Shown here: positions 34,593 through 42,703 of the stretch, one piece after another
Numbering within the stretch: position 1 is the stretch's first letter
Layout of the letters: every line of letters starts with the position of its first letter
Origin: BOG-1184 sp049514575
Lineage (GTDB): Bacteria; Fibrobacterota; Chitinivibrionia; Chitinivibrionales; Chitinispirillaceae
NCBI GenBank assembly: GCA_049514575.1
Contig: JBEKUX010000003.1
Span: 28,852 to 92,851 of the forward strand
Direction: 5' to 3'
Length of the DNA stretch: 64,000 nt
Made by a program: the position numbers and the translations under genes
The notes under the pieces: model-generated
The model's input: the letters and a program-made list of their open reading frames with translations, nothing else
The model's database searches: none
Told to the model about the DNA's origin: nothing

Positions 34593-35060
34593 ATGATCAT
34601 GCGGAGAGTGGCGATCATGGTGGCGACAGCGGCTGCGGTTTGCCTGGCAGGCCAGTCCGTGTATGTGCAGGTGAAAACCGGCCAGCTCCGAGAAACGCCG
34701 TCGTTCCTCGGGGAAATCGTGGCCACGGTCTCCTACGGGGAAAAAATGGATCTGGTCGATCAGCAGGGTGACTGGAGGAAGGTCAGAACCGGCCAGGGCG
34801 CGCTGGGCTGGATCCACAAGTCGGCGTGTGAAACAAAAAAAATCAGCATGACCGCGGGTTCGGAAAACGCGAACACTTCGGCTTCGGGCGACGAGGTCGC
34901 GCTGGCAGGAAAAGGCTTCAATTCCAACGTCGAAGCCGATTTCAAATCCAAAAACAAGAACATCGATTTCACCTGGGTTGATATAATGGGAAAAAACACC
35001 GTCCCGGCGCAGGAGTTATCGGCCTTTATCCGGAACGGCGCGCTCAAACAGGCGCCGTGA
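34593..35060 (+). CDS. Secreted SH3-domain protein
   Basis: About 155 residues. An N-terminal signal peptide (MIMRRVAIMVATAAAVCLAG) precedes a bacterial SH3 domain (about 22-78; VQVKTGQLRETPSF, VDQQGDWRKV, GALGWIHKS). The C-terminal half is Ser/Asn-rich with a KGFN.NVEADFK segment. Bacterial SH3 domains often bind cell-wall or protein ligands. ATG 34593 follows a GGAGCGGAGA ribosome site; the frame extends upstream to 34533 without one. It is the first gene of an operon with the M48 peptidase and CHASE2 cyclase. Confidence 0.82.
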   Translation: MIMRRVAIMVATAAAVCLAGQSVYVQVKTGQLRETPSFLGEIVATVSYGEKMDLVDQQGDWRKVRTGQGALGWIHKSACETKKISMTAGSENANTSASGDEVALAGKGFNSNVEADFKSKNKNIDFTWVDIMGKNTVPAQELSAFIRNGALKQAP

Positions 35061-35071
35061 GGGAATCTCCC

Positions 35072-36007
35072 ATGAAACCAAGCTGTAGAGCGGTTGTTGC
35101 TGCGGTCCTGATCGGCTCGTGCTGCGGATCTCTCCTGTTGCTGCCGGGCTGCACCTCGTTCGCAAAGATCGCGACCGCGGCAGGGCAATCGGCCGGCGTG
35201 ATCAACGCGCAGCAGGCATCTTCCATCAACCGCAGCGCAGTGGCAATCAGCAAAACCTTCGAAGACATCACGCCTGAGCAGGAATACTACATCGGCAGGT
35301 CGGTTGCAGCCACGGTGCTGTGCACCTATAAACCGTTCGACCGGCAGGCCTGCAACCATTACCTGAACGAGGTGGGCCAGACCCTTGCATTGTATTCGGA
35401 ACGGCCCGAGACGTTCGGAGGGTACCATTTTCTGCTCATAGATTCCGACGAGATCAATGCCTTTGCCGCGCCGGGCGGACTGGTTCTGGTTTCACGCGGC
35501 ATGGTCCGCTGCTGCACGTCAGAAGACGCCCTTGCTGCGGTGCTTGCGCACGAAATCGGCCATGTGGTAAAACAGCACGGGCTCAAGGCGATCAAAAAAG
35601 GCCGCCTTACTTCCGCGCTCACCATCCTGGCCGCGGAAGGGGCGAAAAACCTCGGCTCAGACCAGCTTGCCCAGGTCACGAAGGATTTTGAAGGGAGCAT
35701 CAGCGATATCACGTCGACCATGGTGAACAACGGGTATTCGCGCACTCTCGAATTCGAGGCCGACCGTGAGGCAGTGTCCATTTTAAAGCGCGCAGGGTAC
35801 GATCCGAACGCGCTGATCGACCTGCTGCAGCGCATGAAGACCAACCTCACGCCCGGAAGCAAAGCGGCAGGCAAAGGGTTCGCCAAGACCCATCCGGACC
35901 CGGATGACCGGATCAGGGAAGTCCAGCGCGCCGTGGGGAATACGCAGTCCGTTGAGGTTAATCCTGCACGTCAGCAACGCTTCGCGCAGGCCATGGCAAA
36001 CATTTAG
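35072..36007 (+). CDS. M48-family zinc metallopeptidase, lipoprotein (LoiP/YcaL/BepA-like)
   Basis: About 311 residues. The lipobox LLPGCTS predicts a lipoprotein facing the periplasm. The zinc site HEIGH (near 160-164, AAVLAHEIGHVVKQHG) and the third ligand in RTLEFEADREAV are intact. The C-terminal THPDPDDRI motif is typical of this group. Such proteases trim or degrade envelope proteins. ATG 35072 has a GAGGGA site and is preferred; GTG 35057 overlaps the upstream stop and is possible. It follows the SH3 gene by 11 bases. It ends in TAG, showing TAG is a normal stop here. Confidence 0.9.
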   Translation: MKPSCRAVVAAVLIGSCCGSLLLLPGCTSFAKIATAAGQSAGVINAQQASSINRSAVAISKTFEDITPEQEYYIGRSVAATVLCTYKPFDRQACNHYLNEVGQTLALYSERPETFGGYHFLLIDSDEINAFAAPGGLVLVSRGMVRCCTSEDALAAVLAHEIGHVVKQHGLKAIKKGRLTSALTILAAEGAKNLGSDQLAQVTKDFEGSISDITSTMVNNGYSRTLEFEADREAVSILKRAGYDPNALIDLLQRMKTNLTPGSKAAGKGFAKTHPDPDDRIREVQRAVGNTQSVEVNPARQQRFAQAMANI

Positions 36008-36018
36008 CCTTCCGTCCT

Positions 36019-38154
36019 ATGTCTAAAAAACCGCTCAAGATCCTGTGCGTTGGCGCCAGCGCCGCCCTGGCGGCGACAGCGCTCTGGTGTACCGGAATAC
36101 TTGATACATGGGAATGCGCGACCTGGAACAAGCGGGTGCAGTTCTTTGCCCGCCCGTCCCCTGCCTCGGAAAAAATCAAAATAATCCTGCTCGACCAGGC
36201 AAGTCTTGATTGGGGGAAAAACCAGAACGGATGGTCGTGGCCGTGGCCGCGCGAAGTGTACGCGCCGATCCTTGACTTCTGCAGGCGCGGCGGCGCCAAA
36301 GCGGTCGCCTTTGACGTGATCTATACCGAACCGTCGTCCTACGGGGTAAGCGACGACTCCGTGTTCGGCGCCGCGATCGGTCGCGCGCCGCCCTTTGTCG
36401 GCGCGGTCAACCTGAGCCCTGTCTCCGGACAGTACGACCGCTGGCCGCCGGCCTGTTCAAGCCGCGGGGATACCCGCGGGTATCCCCTGGCCGGGCTGCC
36501 CGTTATAAAACAGGGAGAAAAAAGCCCCAAACTGCTCGGGTCGTTCCCGGTCCCGGAAATAGCTTCCCGGGTCGCCGGTTTCGGTGAGGTCGATGACCAG
36601 CCTGATGCCGACGGGATTTTCCGCCGCGCAAAGATTTTCTCGGTTTTTGACAACAGGGCGCTGCCGTCGCTCGGGCTTGCGGCCGGACTCGCCGCGGCGG
36701 AAAAGGCTGGCGACACCTCCGGGCTCCGGCTGGTACGACAGGGGCTCGCCGCCCTGGGCGCGGTAATTCCCCTTGACAAGCAGCGCCGCCTGATCCTCCG
36801 CTATGCCGGAAAATCGGGAACCCACGAAACGTTCAGCGCCGCGGCAATCATCCAGTCGGAACTGCGGCTCCAGGCCGGAGGACAGCCGACCATCGACCCG
36901 TTACGGCTCAAGGGCCGGTACGTGTTTTTCGGGTTCAGCGCGCCCGGACTCCTCGATCTCAGGCCGACCCCGGTGAACAAGGTCAATCCCGGAGTGGAGA
37001 TCCACGCCGCTGTGCTTGACAATATCCTATCCAGGGAGTTCATGCGGGACACGCCGCGCCCTCTGGTTTTCATCCTCACGCTCGTGTTTGCGCTTCTGAG
37101 CAGCGCGCTGGTGATCGGCGCCAGAAAAGTCCGGTACACGGTCCTCGCCTTTGCGGTGCTGCTTCCCCTGACCGTGGCCGCCGCGTTCGCCGCCTATGCA
37201 GTCGGGTACTGGCTGCCGTTCATGGTCATGGTGCTTTCGGTCCTCGGCGCGCTGGTGGCCGCTACCATAGTGAATTACGCAACCGAAGGCCGCCAGAAGG
37301 CATTTATCAAGCACGCGTTCAAACAGTATCTGGGCGCCGAGGTGATCGAGCAGCTTATCGCCGACCCGTCGCGGCTCCAGCTCGGCGGCGAGAAGCGGGA
37401 GCTGGCGCTGTTTTTCTCGGACATCGAAAAATTTTCCTCCTTTTCCGAGAAGCTCGACCCGCCCACGCTCACCGCGCTGCTGAACGATTTTCTCACCGAC
37501 ATGACCGGCATCATCCTCGATGAAGGCGGGTATCTTGACAAATACATAGGCGACGCGATCGTGGCCTTCTGGAACGCTCCGCTTGCCCAGCCCGATTACG
37601 CGGTGCGCGCGTGCCGCGCGGCCATCCGCTGCCAGCGCCGGCTGGCAGAGCGCCGCCAGGAATTTTTCGACCGCACCGGCGCCACGATAAAAATGCGCGT
37701 CGGCATCAACACCGGCGACGTGGTCGTCGGCAACATGGGCTCCAAGGAACGGTTCAATTACACCGTGCTCGGCGACGCCGCCAATCTGGCGTCGCGCCTC
37801 GAAGGCGCCAACAAGGCGTTCGGCACCTATTGCATGGTTTCCGGTTCGACCTGGGCGCTGGCCAGGGAAGAATTTACCGGCCGTGAAATCGCGAAGCTGC
37901 GCGTTGTGGGACGCATTGAACCGGTGCAGGTCTTCGAATGTACCGGCTTTGCCGGCGAACCGGTGCCCGCGTTTTTCGCTTCCTTCGGAAAAGGCCTGGA
38001 ACTCTTTTACCAGGGCCGGTTCGACGAAGCGCTCAGGGTATTTTCGGCCATCCATGACGATCCGGTGGCTGCATCGTATGTCGACCGGTGCAAAAATGCC
38101 GCCGGCAGGCCGATGCCTGACTGGGACGGCGTGGTGAATCTTACTGAAAAATGA
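36019..38154 (+). CDS. CHASE2-domain adenylate/guanylate cyclase (class III)
   Basis: A 711-residue membrane sensor-cyclase. One N-terminal helix is followed by a large extracytoplasmic CHASE2 domain (about 40-345, LDQASLDWG, AKAVAFDVIY, GVEIHAAVLDNIL). Three membrane helices cover about 350-425, and the cyclase domain about 455-640. Catalytic residues are visible: FFSDIEKFS (metal Asp), YIGDAIVAFW (second Asp) and LGDAANLASR (Asn/Arg of the transition state). A C-terminal ~70-residue tail looks TPR-like (FFASFGKGLELFYQGRFDEAL). It makes cAMP or cGMP in response to an envelope signal. It is the third gene of the SH3-M48 operon, which may supply that signal. Confidence 0.92.
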   Translation: MSKKPLKILCVGASAALAATALWCTGILDTWECATWNKRVQFFARPSPASEKIKIILLDQASLDWGKNQNGWSWPWPREVYAPILDFCRRGGAKAVAFDVIYTEPSSYGVSDDSVFGAAIGRAPPFVGAVNLSPVSGQYDRWPPACSSRGDTRGYPLAGLPVIKQGEKSPKLLGSFPVPEIASRVAGFGEVDDQPDADGIFRRAKIFSVFDNRALPSLGLAAGLAAAEKAGDTSGLRLVRQGLAALGAVIPLDKQRRLILRYAGKSGTHETFSAAAIIQSELRLQAGGQPTIDPLRLKGRYVFFGFSAPGLLDLRPTPVNKVNPGVEIHAAVLDNILSREFMRDTPRPLVFILTLVFALLSSALVIGARKVRYTVLAFAVLLPLTVAAAFAAYAVGYWLPFMVMVLSVLGALVAATIVNYATEGRQKAFIKHAFKQYLGAEVIEQLIADPSRLQLGGEKRELALFFSDIEKFSSFSEKLDPPTLTALLNDFLTDMTGIILDEGGYLDKYIGDAIVAFWNAPLAQPDYAVRACRAAIRCQRRLAERRQEFFDRTGATIKMRVGINTGDVVVGNMGSKERFNYTVLGDAANLASRLEGANKAFGTYCMVSGSTWALAREEFTGREIAKLRVVGRIEPVQVFECTGFAGEPVPAFFASFGKGLELFYQGRFDEALRVFSAIHDDPVAASYVDRCKNAAGRPMPDWDGVVNLTEK

Positions 38155-38235
38155 AACAGCGGCGGCGCATTAGTATTGGCCGCGCTAAAAAGCCGTACCG
38201 TACTTGCCTGCATAAGTTATTAAATTTGTTAGGAC

Positions 38236-38661
38236 TTAATTGAAGAAATCCGGAACATACCTCTTGACTATTGCGCTATCGCCTGTCGAGCAGGAGCGCC
38301 AGATCCGCGGTACGCCCGCCGTGGTATCGATCCTGGTATACAGCCACCGTCCTTTTTTGAAGCGGCCGATCCGGACTTTGGCCGTTGCCCGGTAGTTGCC
38401 GATGCCGTCCGGGGAAAAGGAGAAATATTCGCTGGAATCCGCACTGAAGACAAGGCTGCCGGCCGGACCGAGCCTGTTGCTTTTCGCAAGGTACGCAAGC
38501 TCGGCGGACTCAAAGGTCATGAGCGTGGTCATACCGTCCCACATTTTGCTCTTTGTCTCGGCTTCCATGAACTTGGGTACCGCGATCAGGAGCAGCACGC
38601 CCCCGATGCAGATGATGACCACCAGCTCAACGAGCGTAATACCTTGCTGTCGGGACGCCAT
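38236..38661 (-). CDS. Prepilin-type protein (minor pilin/pseudopilin-like)
   Basis: About 141 residues. The class III leader is short (MASRQQG) with cleavage G^ITLVELVVIICIGGVLLLIAVP; Ile at +1 is less usual than Phe or Met, and Glu at +5 is kept. The C-terminal domain has a small disulfide or beta region (RIWRSCSTGDSA). ATG 38661 has a GGAGG site at ideal spacing, so the longer frame to 38781 is rejected. It stands alone, convergent with the cyclase operon and divergent from the M50 protease, and may be a subunit of the pilus or secretion system at the window start. Confidence 0.85.
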   Translation of the reverse strand: MASRQQGITLVELVVIICIGGVLLLIAVPKFMEAETKSKMWDGMTTLMTFESAELAYLAKSNRLGPAGSLVFSADSSEYFSFSPDGIGNYRATAKVRIGRFKKGRWLYTRIDTTAGVPRIWRSCSTGDSAIVKRYVPDFFN

Positions 38662-38818
38662 GCAATGCACCTCCGGCACGGGAATTGTGCGTGGAATAGC
38701 TAAAATACGAAATGTACCTGTTAAAAGATACTGGTGACTTTTACCACGACCCACTTGCGGGCACGGCGTGCCAATTGCCATCTTTCTGCCTTATTCGGCA
38801 GATTCATGAAAGGGAAAA

Positions 38819-39460
38819 ATGTCGCCAGACTATTTCATACTGAGGATTCCGGTAATACTCATCGCCCTCACTATCCATGAGTATGCCCACGGCTATATTG
38901 CCTGGCGGCTTGGCGACCCCACCGCGCATAATGCAGGGCGTCTCACCCTGAACCCGCTCGCGCACCTGGATGTTTTCGGAACCGCCATGCTGCTCTTCGG
39001 CCCCTTCGGGTGGGCGAAACCGGTCCCGGTCAACGGGTATAATTTTACGAACCCCAAACGCGACGGATTGCTGGTCAGCCTTGCGGGTCCGGTTTCCAAC
39101 ATCATTCTTGCACTGCTCTTCGGCTACTCGATGCGGCTGCTTCTGGCATTCGGACCCGGGTTTCTGATGAACCGATATTTCTTCGATTTTTTCAATCTCT
39201 GCATCATCATCAATATCGGCATCGCCTTTTTCAACCTTATCCCGGTGCCGCCCCTTGACGGTTCGCATATTCTTGCCGGGCTCCTGCCCGACCATCTTAT
39301 TCCCGCCTATTTCAGCAAAATGCGCTATCTGCCAATGATTTTCATGTTCATGCTCATTGCCGAATGGGGACTGCACATCCCGGTCTTTTCAACAATCATC
39401 TATCCTTTCTACAAGCCCTTTGCCGCATTCTGGAACTTCATTATTTTCTGGAAATTATAG
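38819..39460 (+). CDS. Site-2 protease family (M50) membrane metalloprotease
   Basis: A 213-residue polytopic membrane protein. The zinc motif HEYAH (20-24) lies in the first helix and the C-terminal ligand motif NLIPVPPLDGSH near 140-151. This is the short Rip/YwhC-type M50 architecture without a PDZ domain. Such proteins cleave membrane-embedded substrates; the substrate is unknown. An AAAGGG site precedes the ATG. It is divergent from the prepilin gene. Confidence 0.92.
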   Translation: MSPDYFILRIPVILIALTIHEYAHGYIAWRLGDPTAHNAGRLTLNPLAHLDVFGTAMLLFGPFGWAKPVPVNGYNFTNPKRDGLLVSLAGPVSNIILALLFGYSMRLLLAFGPGFLMNRYFFDFFNLCIIINIGIAFFNLIPVPPLDGSHILAGLLPDHLIPAYFSKMRYLPMIFMFMLIAEWGLHIPVFSTIIYPFYKPFAAFWNFIIFWKL

Positions 39461-39804
39461 TTTACAAACTGTATTTCAGCTTTTTCGCCCCCCAGTCCCC
39501 CGAAGGGGGTGGTTTATAATGAGTTGATCTTATTCATATAAAGTTTTAACAGGAGGTTTTGAGGATTGTGTTTTTCTTCCAGAGATAACGTCTCGTGCAT
39601 CCCCCCAAACAGAAGTTTCATGCTCGGCAAGACCGGTACAAGGGGGTGATGCCGTTCTAAGTATGAAACATTCATCCTTAGAAGGCCTTTAGGCGGCTCA
39701 GCCACCCAAATGACTTAAAATTATTATTATTGTTTATTAAGTCTTCTTGCCCTCTCTTTCCAGCGCCAATTATTTTCCAGTGATTATACGGTCTGCTATT
39801 TCCA
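39461..39804. other. Intergenic region with a C/G-run hairpin
   Basis: It has CCCCC-GAA-GGGGG near 39494-39506, a strong short hairpin that may end the M50 transcript or be a dispersed element. Nothing else is recognised before the tRNA. Confidence 0.4.
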
Positions 39805-39878
39805 GGGCCCATAACTCAGTCGGTTAGAGTAGCGGACTCATAATCCGTTTGTCCTAGGTTCGAGTCCTAGTGGGCCCA
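39805..39878 (+). tRNA. tRNA with CAU anticodon (tRNA-Ile2 or elongator tRNA-Met)
   Basis: A full cloverleaf is visible. The acceptor is GGGCCCA/TGGGCCC, the D-arm ACTC/GAGT, the anticodon stem GCGGA/TCCGT with loop CTCATAA, and the T-arm CTAGG-TTCGAGT-CCTAG. The discriminator is A and CCA is not encoded. ACTCATAATC around the anticodon resembles lysidine-modified tRNA-Ile2 more than tRNA-Met, but CAU alone does not decide. Confidence 0.93.
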
Positions 39879-39964
39879 TTATTCTACGGGATACAAGGGA
39901 GGAGTTTTGCAGCCTTTGCAGGTGTGCACTCATTACCGGAACATCCGATCTCGACTATACGCGA

Positions 39965-39994
39965 AAAGCACCCCTACGGCGGGGTGCTTTTTTT
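39965..39994 (+). terminator. Rho-independent terminator
   Basis: AAAGCACCCC, TACGGC loop, GGGGTGCTTT, followed by a T run. It sits after the tRNA gene and before the zinc-ribbon gene. Confidence 0.88.
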
Positions 39995-40045
39995 ATTTCA
40001 GCCATACACAACGCAGAGAATACCCATCCTGCCTCCGGAGGAATT

Positions 40046-40780
40046 ATGATTCGCGATCTTGAATACCTGATACAACTGCAGGAAATCGATTTGAGAATCC
40101 ATGAACAGGAACTTGCCAAGGAACTGCTTCCCGCAATGGTAAAGGAGCTGGAGGAGACCGTCGAAAAGGCAAAAAAAGCCATGGAAGCCGTGGCGGGTAA
40201 AGCGGACCAGGCGGAAAAAGAACTTACTGCGCTTGCGGAACAGACCTTGCAGGCGCAAACGGGCCTCGAACGGAGCCAGACCCGGCTCAATTCGATCAAA
40301 ACCAACCGGGAATACGATGCGGTGCATGCCGAGATCGAAGCGCAGAAAAACATCATTCTTTCCTCGGAAAGCCGGAAAAAAAAGCTCGATGAAGAGGCCG
40401 CACAGCAGAAGGTGCTGGCGGAAACAGCCCGGCAGGAATTTGAAAAAGTCAAGAATGAAAACGATCCGAAAATCGCCGAACTCACAACAAAAATAGCGGC
40501 AATCGATTCGGTCATCGCCGCAATCCAGAAGGAACGCGCTGCGGTGACGCCGCTCGTCACCAGAGCGATGCTGCGGACCTATGATCTCATCAGGAGCCGC
40601 CGCAAAAGCGGCAGGGTGATCAGCTGCGTCACCGAAGCGCGCACCTGCACGGTCTGCTATAAAGTGCTCGAACCCCAGCTCATGAGCGAGATCAAACGGT
40701 CATCGAAGCTCATCATGTGCCAGAACTGCGGTTCGATTTTCATCTGGACTGAAAAAACGAAAACTCCGGATCAGGCATGA
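40046..40780 (+). CDS. Coiled-coil protein with C4 zinc ribbon (CT398/COG1579-like)
   Basis: A 244-residue protein. Residues 1-175 form a long antiparallel-type coiled coil (many Lys/Glu heptads, with the family's typical KTNREYDAVHAEIE). The C-terminal zinc ribbon has CTVC near 207 and CQNC near 228. The family is widespread and poorly understood, with suggested links to secretion or nucleic acids. A GGAGGAATT site directly precedes the ATG. It is followed by an ABC exporter in the same direction. Confidence 0.88.
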   Translation: MIRDLEYLIQLQEIDLRIHEQELAKELLPAMVKELEETVEKAKKAMEAVAGKADQAEKELTALAEQTLQAQTGLERSQTRLNSIKTNREYDAVHAEIEAQKNIILSSESRKKKLDEEAAQQKVLAETARQEFEKVKNENDPKIAELTTKIAAIDSVIAAIQKERAAVTPLVTRAMLRTYDLIRSRRKSGRVISCVTEARTCTVCYKVLEPQLMSEIKRSSKLIMCQNCGSIFIWTEKTKTPDQA

Positions 40781-40816
40781 TGACGGGCCGCAGCCACTCC
40801 CTCACTGGTCGATGTC

Positions 40817-42685
40817 ATGAATAATATCTCCCTCTACCGCCGGATGATTTCCTACGCCCTGGTGTACTGGCCGATGATCCTGCTTTCGATAGGGCTTTCC
40901 TTCTTTGTGGTGAATTTCGAGACGTTTTCGCTCTGGTTCGGCGCATCGCTGGTTAAAACGCTGTTCGATCCCGCCACGACCGCCCCGGTGCAGCCGGCCT
41001 TTTCCGCGAGCAACCTCTACGAGATCCTTAAATACTATACCTACCGGCTGATCACGCGGACCAATCCCCTCGATTCCCTTAAAATAGTGTGCCTGCTCAT
41101 GGCCACCTCGTTTTTCACCAAAAACATTTTAATCTATCTCAAGTCTCTGGTCATGGCCCGGATCAACCTCAATATCATCCGTGACATGCGCAACCAGCTT
41201 TTCGGCCACGCCCTGAAACTGCCGGTGACCTACTACGACCGCGCCCGTTCCGGCAACATCATTTCGCTCATCGTCAACGATATCGCCATGATCAACGAGT
41301 CCATGACGTCCACCTTCGACAAGCTCTTCACCGAGCCGATGCGGGTCATTTTTTTCATCGGCATTCTCTTCGCCATCAACGTAAAACTTACCCTCGCGGT
41401 GTTCGTCGTGTTTCCCCTGCTTGGCTTCCTTATTGTAAAGATCGGTCAGTCGGTGCGGCGCAGGAGCAAACGGGTCCTCGAATCCCTGGCCGGGCTGCTT
41501 TCCATCCTGCATGAGACCATCGGCTGCATCAGGGCAGTCAAGATGTTCAACATGAACGAGTTCGAGGAGGGACGGTTCAAGAGCGAAAACGACCTCTTCA
41601 TCCACCGTTCGTACCGTTCAACGAAAATCGCCTCGATTTCGAGCCCGCTCACCGAAGCGCTCGGCGTGGTCGTGGTCATCATCCTTCTCTGGTACGGCGG
41701 CCAGGAGGTGCTGAAAAGTAACCCGCACCTTGCAAAAATCTCCGGCGGGTTCGGCGCCGAAGATTTTGTGCGGTTTCTCATTTTCCTTTTCTCGACGTTT
41801 ACCCCGCTCAAAACGATTACCGGTATCACCAATACGCTCCAGCGCGGGTTTGCTGCGGCCGAACGGGTCTTTGCCATTCTTGATTCGCCGCCCGAGCCTC
41901 TCCATACGATTCGTCCCGGATCAGTGCCGGCATTCACCCGTGCGATCACGCTGTCGCAGGTGAATTTTACCTACCCCGGCTGCACCGAAGAGGTGCTGCA
42001 CGACATCAGCTTTTCGCTCGAAAAAGGGTCGATCATTGCGCTCGTGGGGTCGAGCGGGAGCGGCAAGAGCACGCTCCTCGACCTGCTGCCCCGTTTTTAT
42101 CCTATAGCAAGCGGCACCATCACCATTGACGGCAGCGATGTATGCGGCATGGACCTTGCGGGCCTGCGGAGCCTGTTCGGCATCGTGGCCCAGGAGACCG
42201 TGCTTTTCAACGATACGGTGCGCAACAATATCGCCTACGGCCTGATCGGTGCGAAGGTCGAAGAGATCATCGCCGCGGCAAAGGACGCGCAGGCATGGGA
42301 GTTTGTTGAAAAAATGTCGCTCGGTCTTGACACGGTCATCGGCGAGCGCGGCGTCATGCTGTCGGGCGGCCAGCGCCAGCGGCTGTCCATCGCACGGGCG
42401 CTCCTGCGCAATCCGCCGATCCTCATTCTCGACGAGGCGACCTCGTCCTTAGACACCGAATCCGAACGGCTCGTGCAGGAGGCGATCAACCGTCTCATGG
42501 AGAACCGGACCGTGCTGGTCGTTGCCCATCGTCTGTCAACCATCCGCCACGCGGACCTGATCCTGGTCCTCGAAAACGGGTCAATCGTCGAGCGGGGAAC
42601 CCATGAGGAGCTGATCAGGCTCAATAAACGGTACAAATATTTTCATGATATTCAATTCTCACTCCCCAAGGCTTCATTCAAATAA
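40817..42685 (+). CDS. ABC exporter, MsbA-like (fused membrane and ATPase domains)
   Basis: A 622-residue half-transporter that should work as a dimer. Six membrane helices lie in residues 1-350, and the ATPase has Walker A GSSGSGKST (near 411), signature LSGGQRQR (near 515), Walker B ILILDEATS and an H-loop (VAHRLST). Similarity in layout to MsbA suggests export of lipid A-core or another lipid; multidrug export is the alternative. An insertion of about 20 residues sits in the first loop (LFDPATTAPVQPAFS). It lies 36 bases after the zinc-ribbon gene. Confidence 0.92.
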   Translation: MNNISLYRRMISYALVYWPMILLSIGLSFFVVNFETFSLWFGASLVKTLFDPATTAPVQPAFSASNLYEILKYYTYRLITRTNPLDSLKIVCLLMATSFFTKNILIYLKSLVMARINLNIIRDMRNQLFGHALKLPVTYYDRARSGNIISLIVNDIAMINESMTSTFDKLFTEPMRVIFFIGILFAINVKLTLAVFVVFPLLGFLIVKIGQSVRRRSKRVLESLAGLLSILHETIGCIRAVKMFNMNEFEEGRFKSENDLFIHRSYRSTKIASISSPLTEALGVVVVIILLWYGGQEVLKSNPHLAKISGGFGAEDFVRFLIFLFSTFTPLKTITGITNTLQRGFAAAERVFAILDSPPEPLHTIRPGSVPAFTRAITLSQVNFTYPGCTEEVLHDISFSLEKGSIIALVGSSGSGKSTLLDLLPRFYPIASGTITIDGSDVCGMDLAGLRSLFGIVAQETVLFNDTVRNNIAYGLIGAKVEEIIAAAKDAQAWEFVEKMSLGLDTVIGERGVMLSGGQRQRLSIARALLRNPPILILDEATSSLDTESERLVQEAINRLMENRTVLVVAHRLSTIRHADLILVLENGSIVERGTHEELIRLNKRYKYFHDIQFSLPKASFK

Positions 42686-42703
42686 GGTCATCTGTAGATT
42701 GTT

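Noticed and set aside
36339..38055. Long minus-strand frames opposite the CHASE2 cyclase
   Set aside because: They are antisense shadows of a high-GC gene whose plus-strand frame has all cyclase motifs.
39514..39705. 63-codon minus-strand frame before the tRNA
   Set aside because: No ribosome site and no recognisable family; it lies in noncoding DNA with a C/G hairpin.
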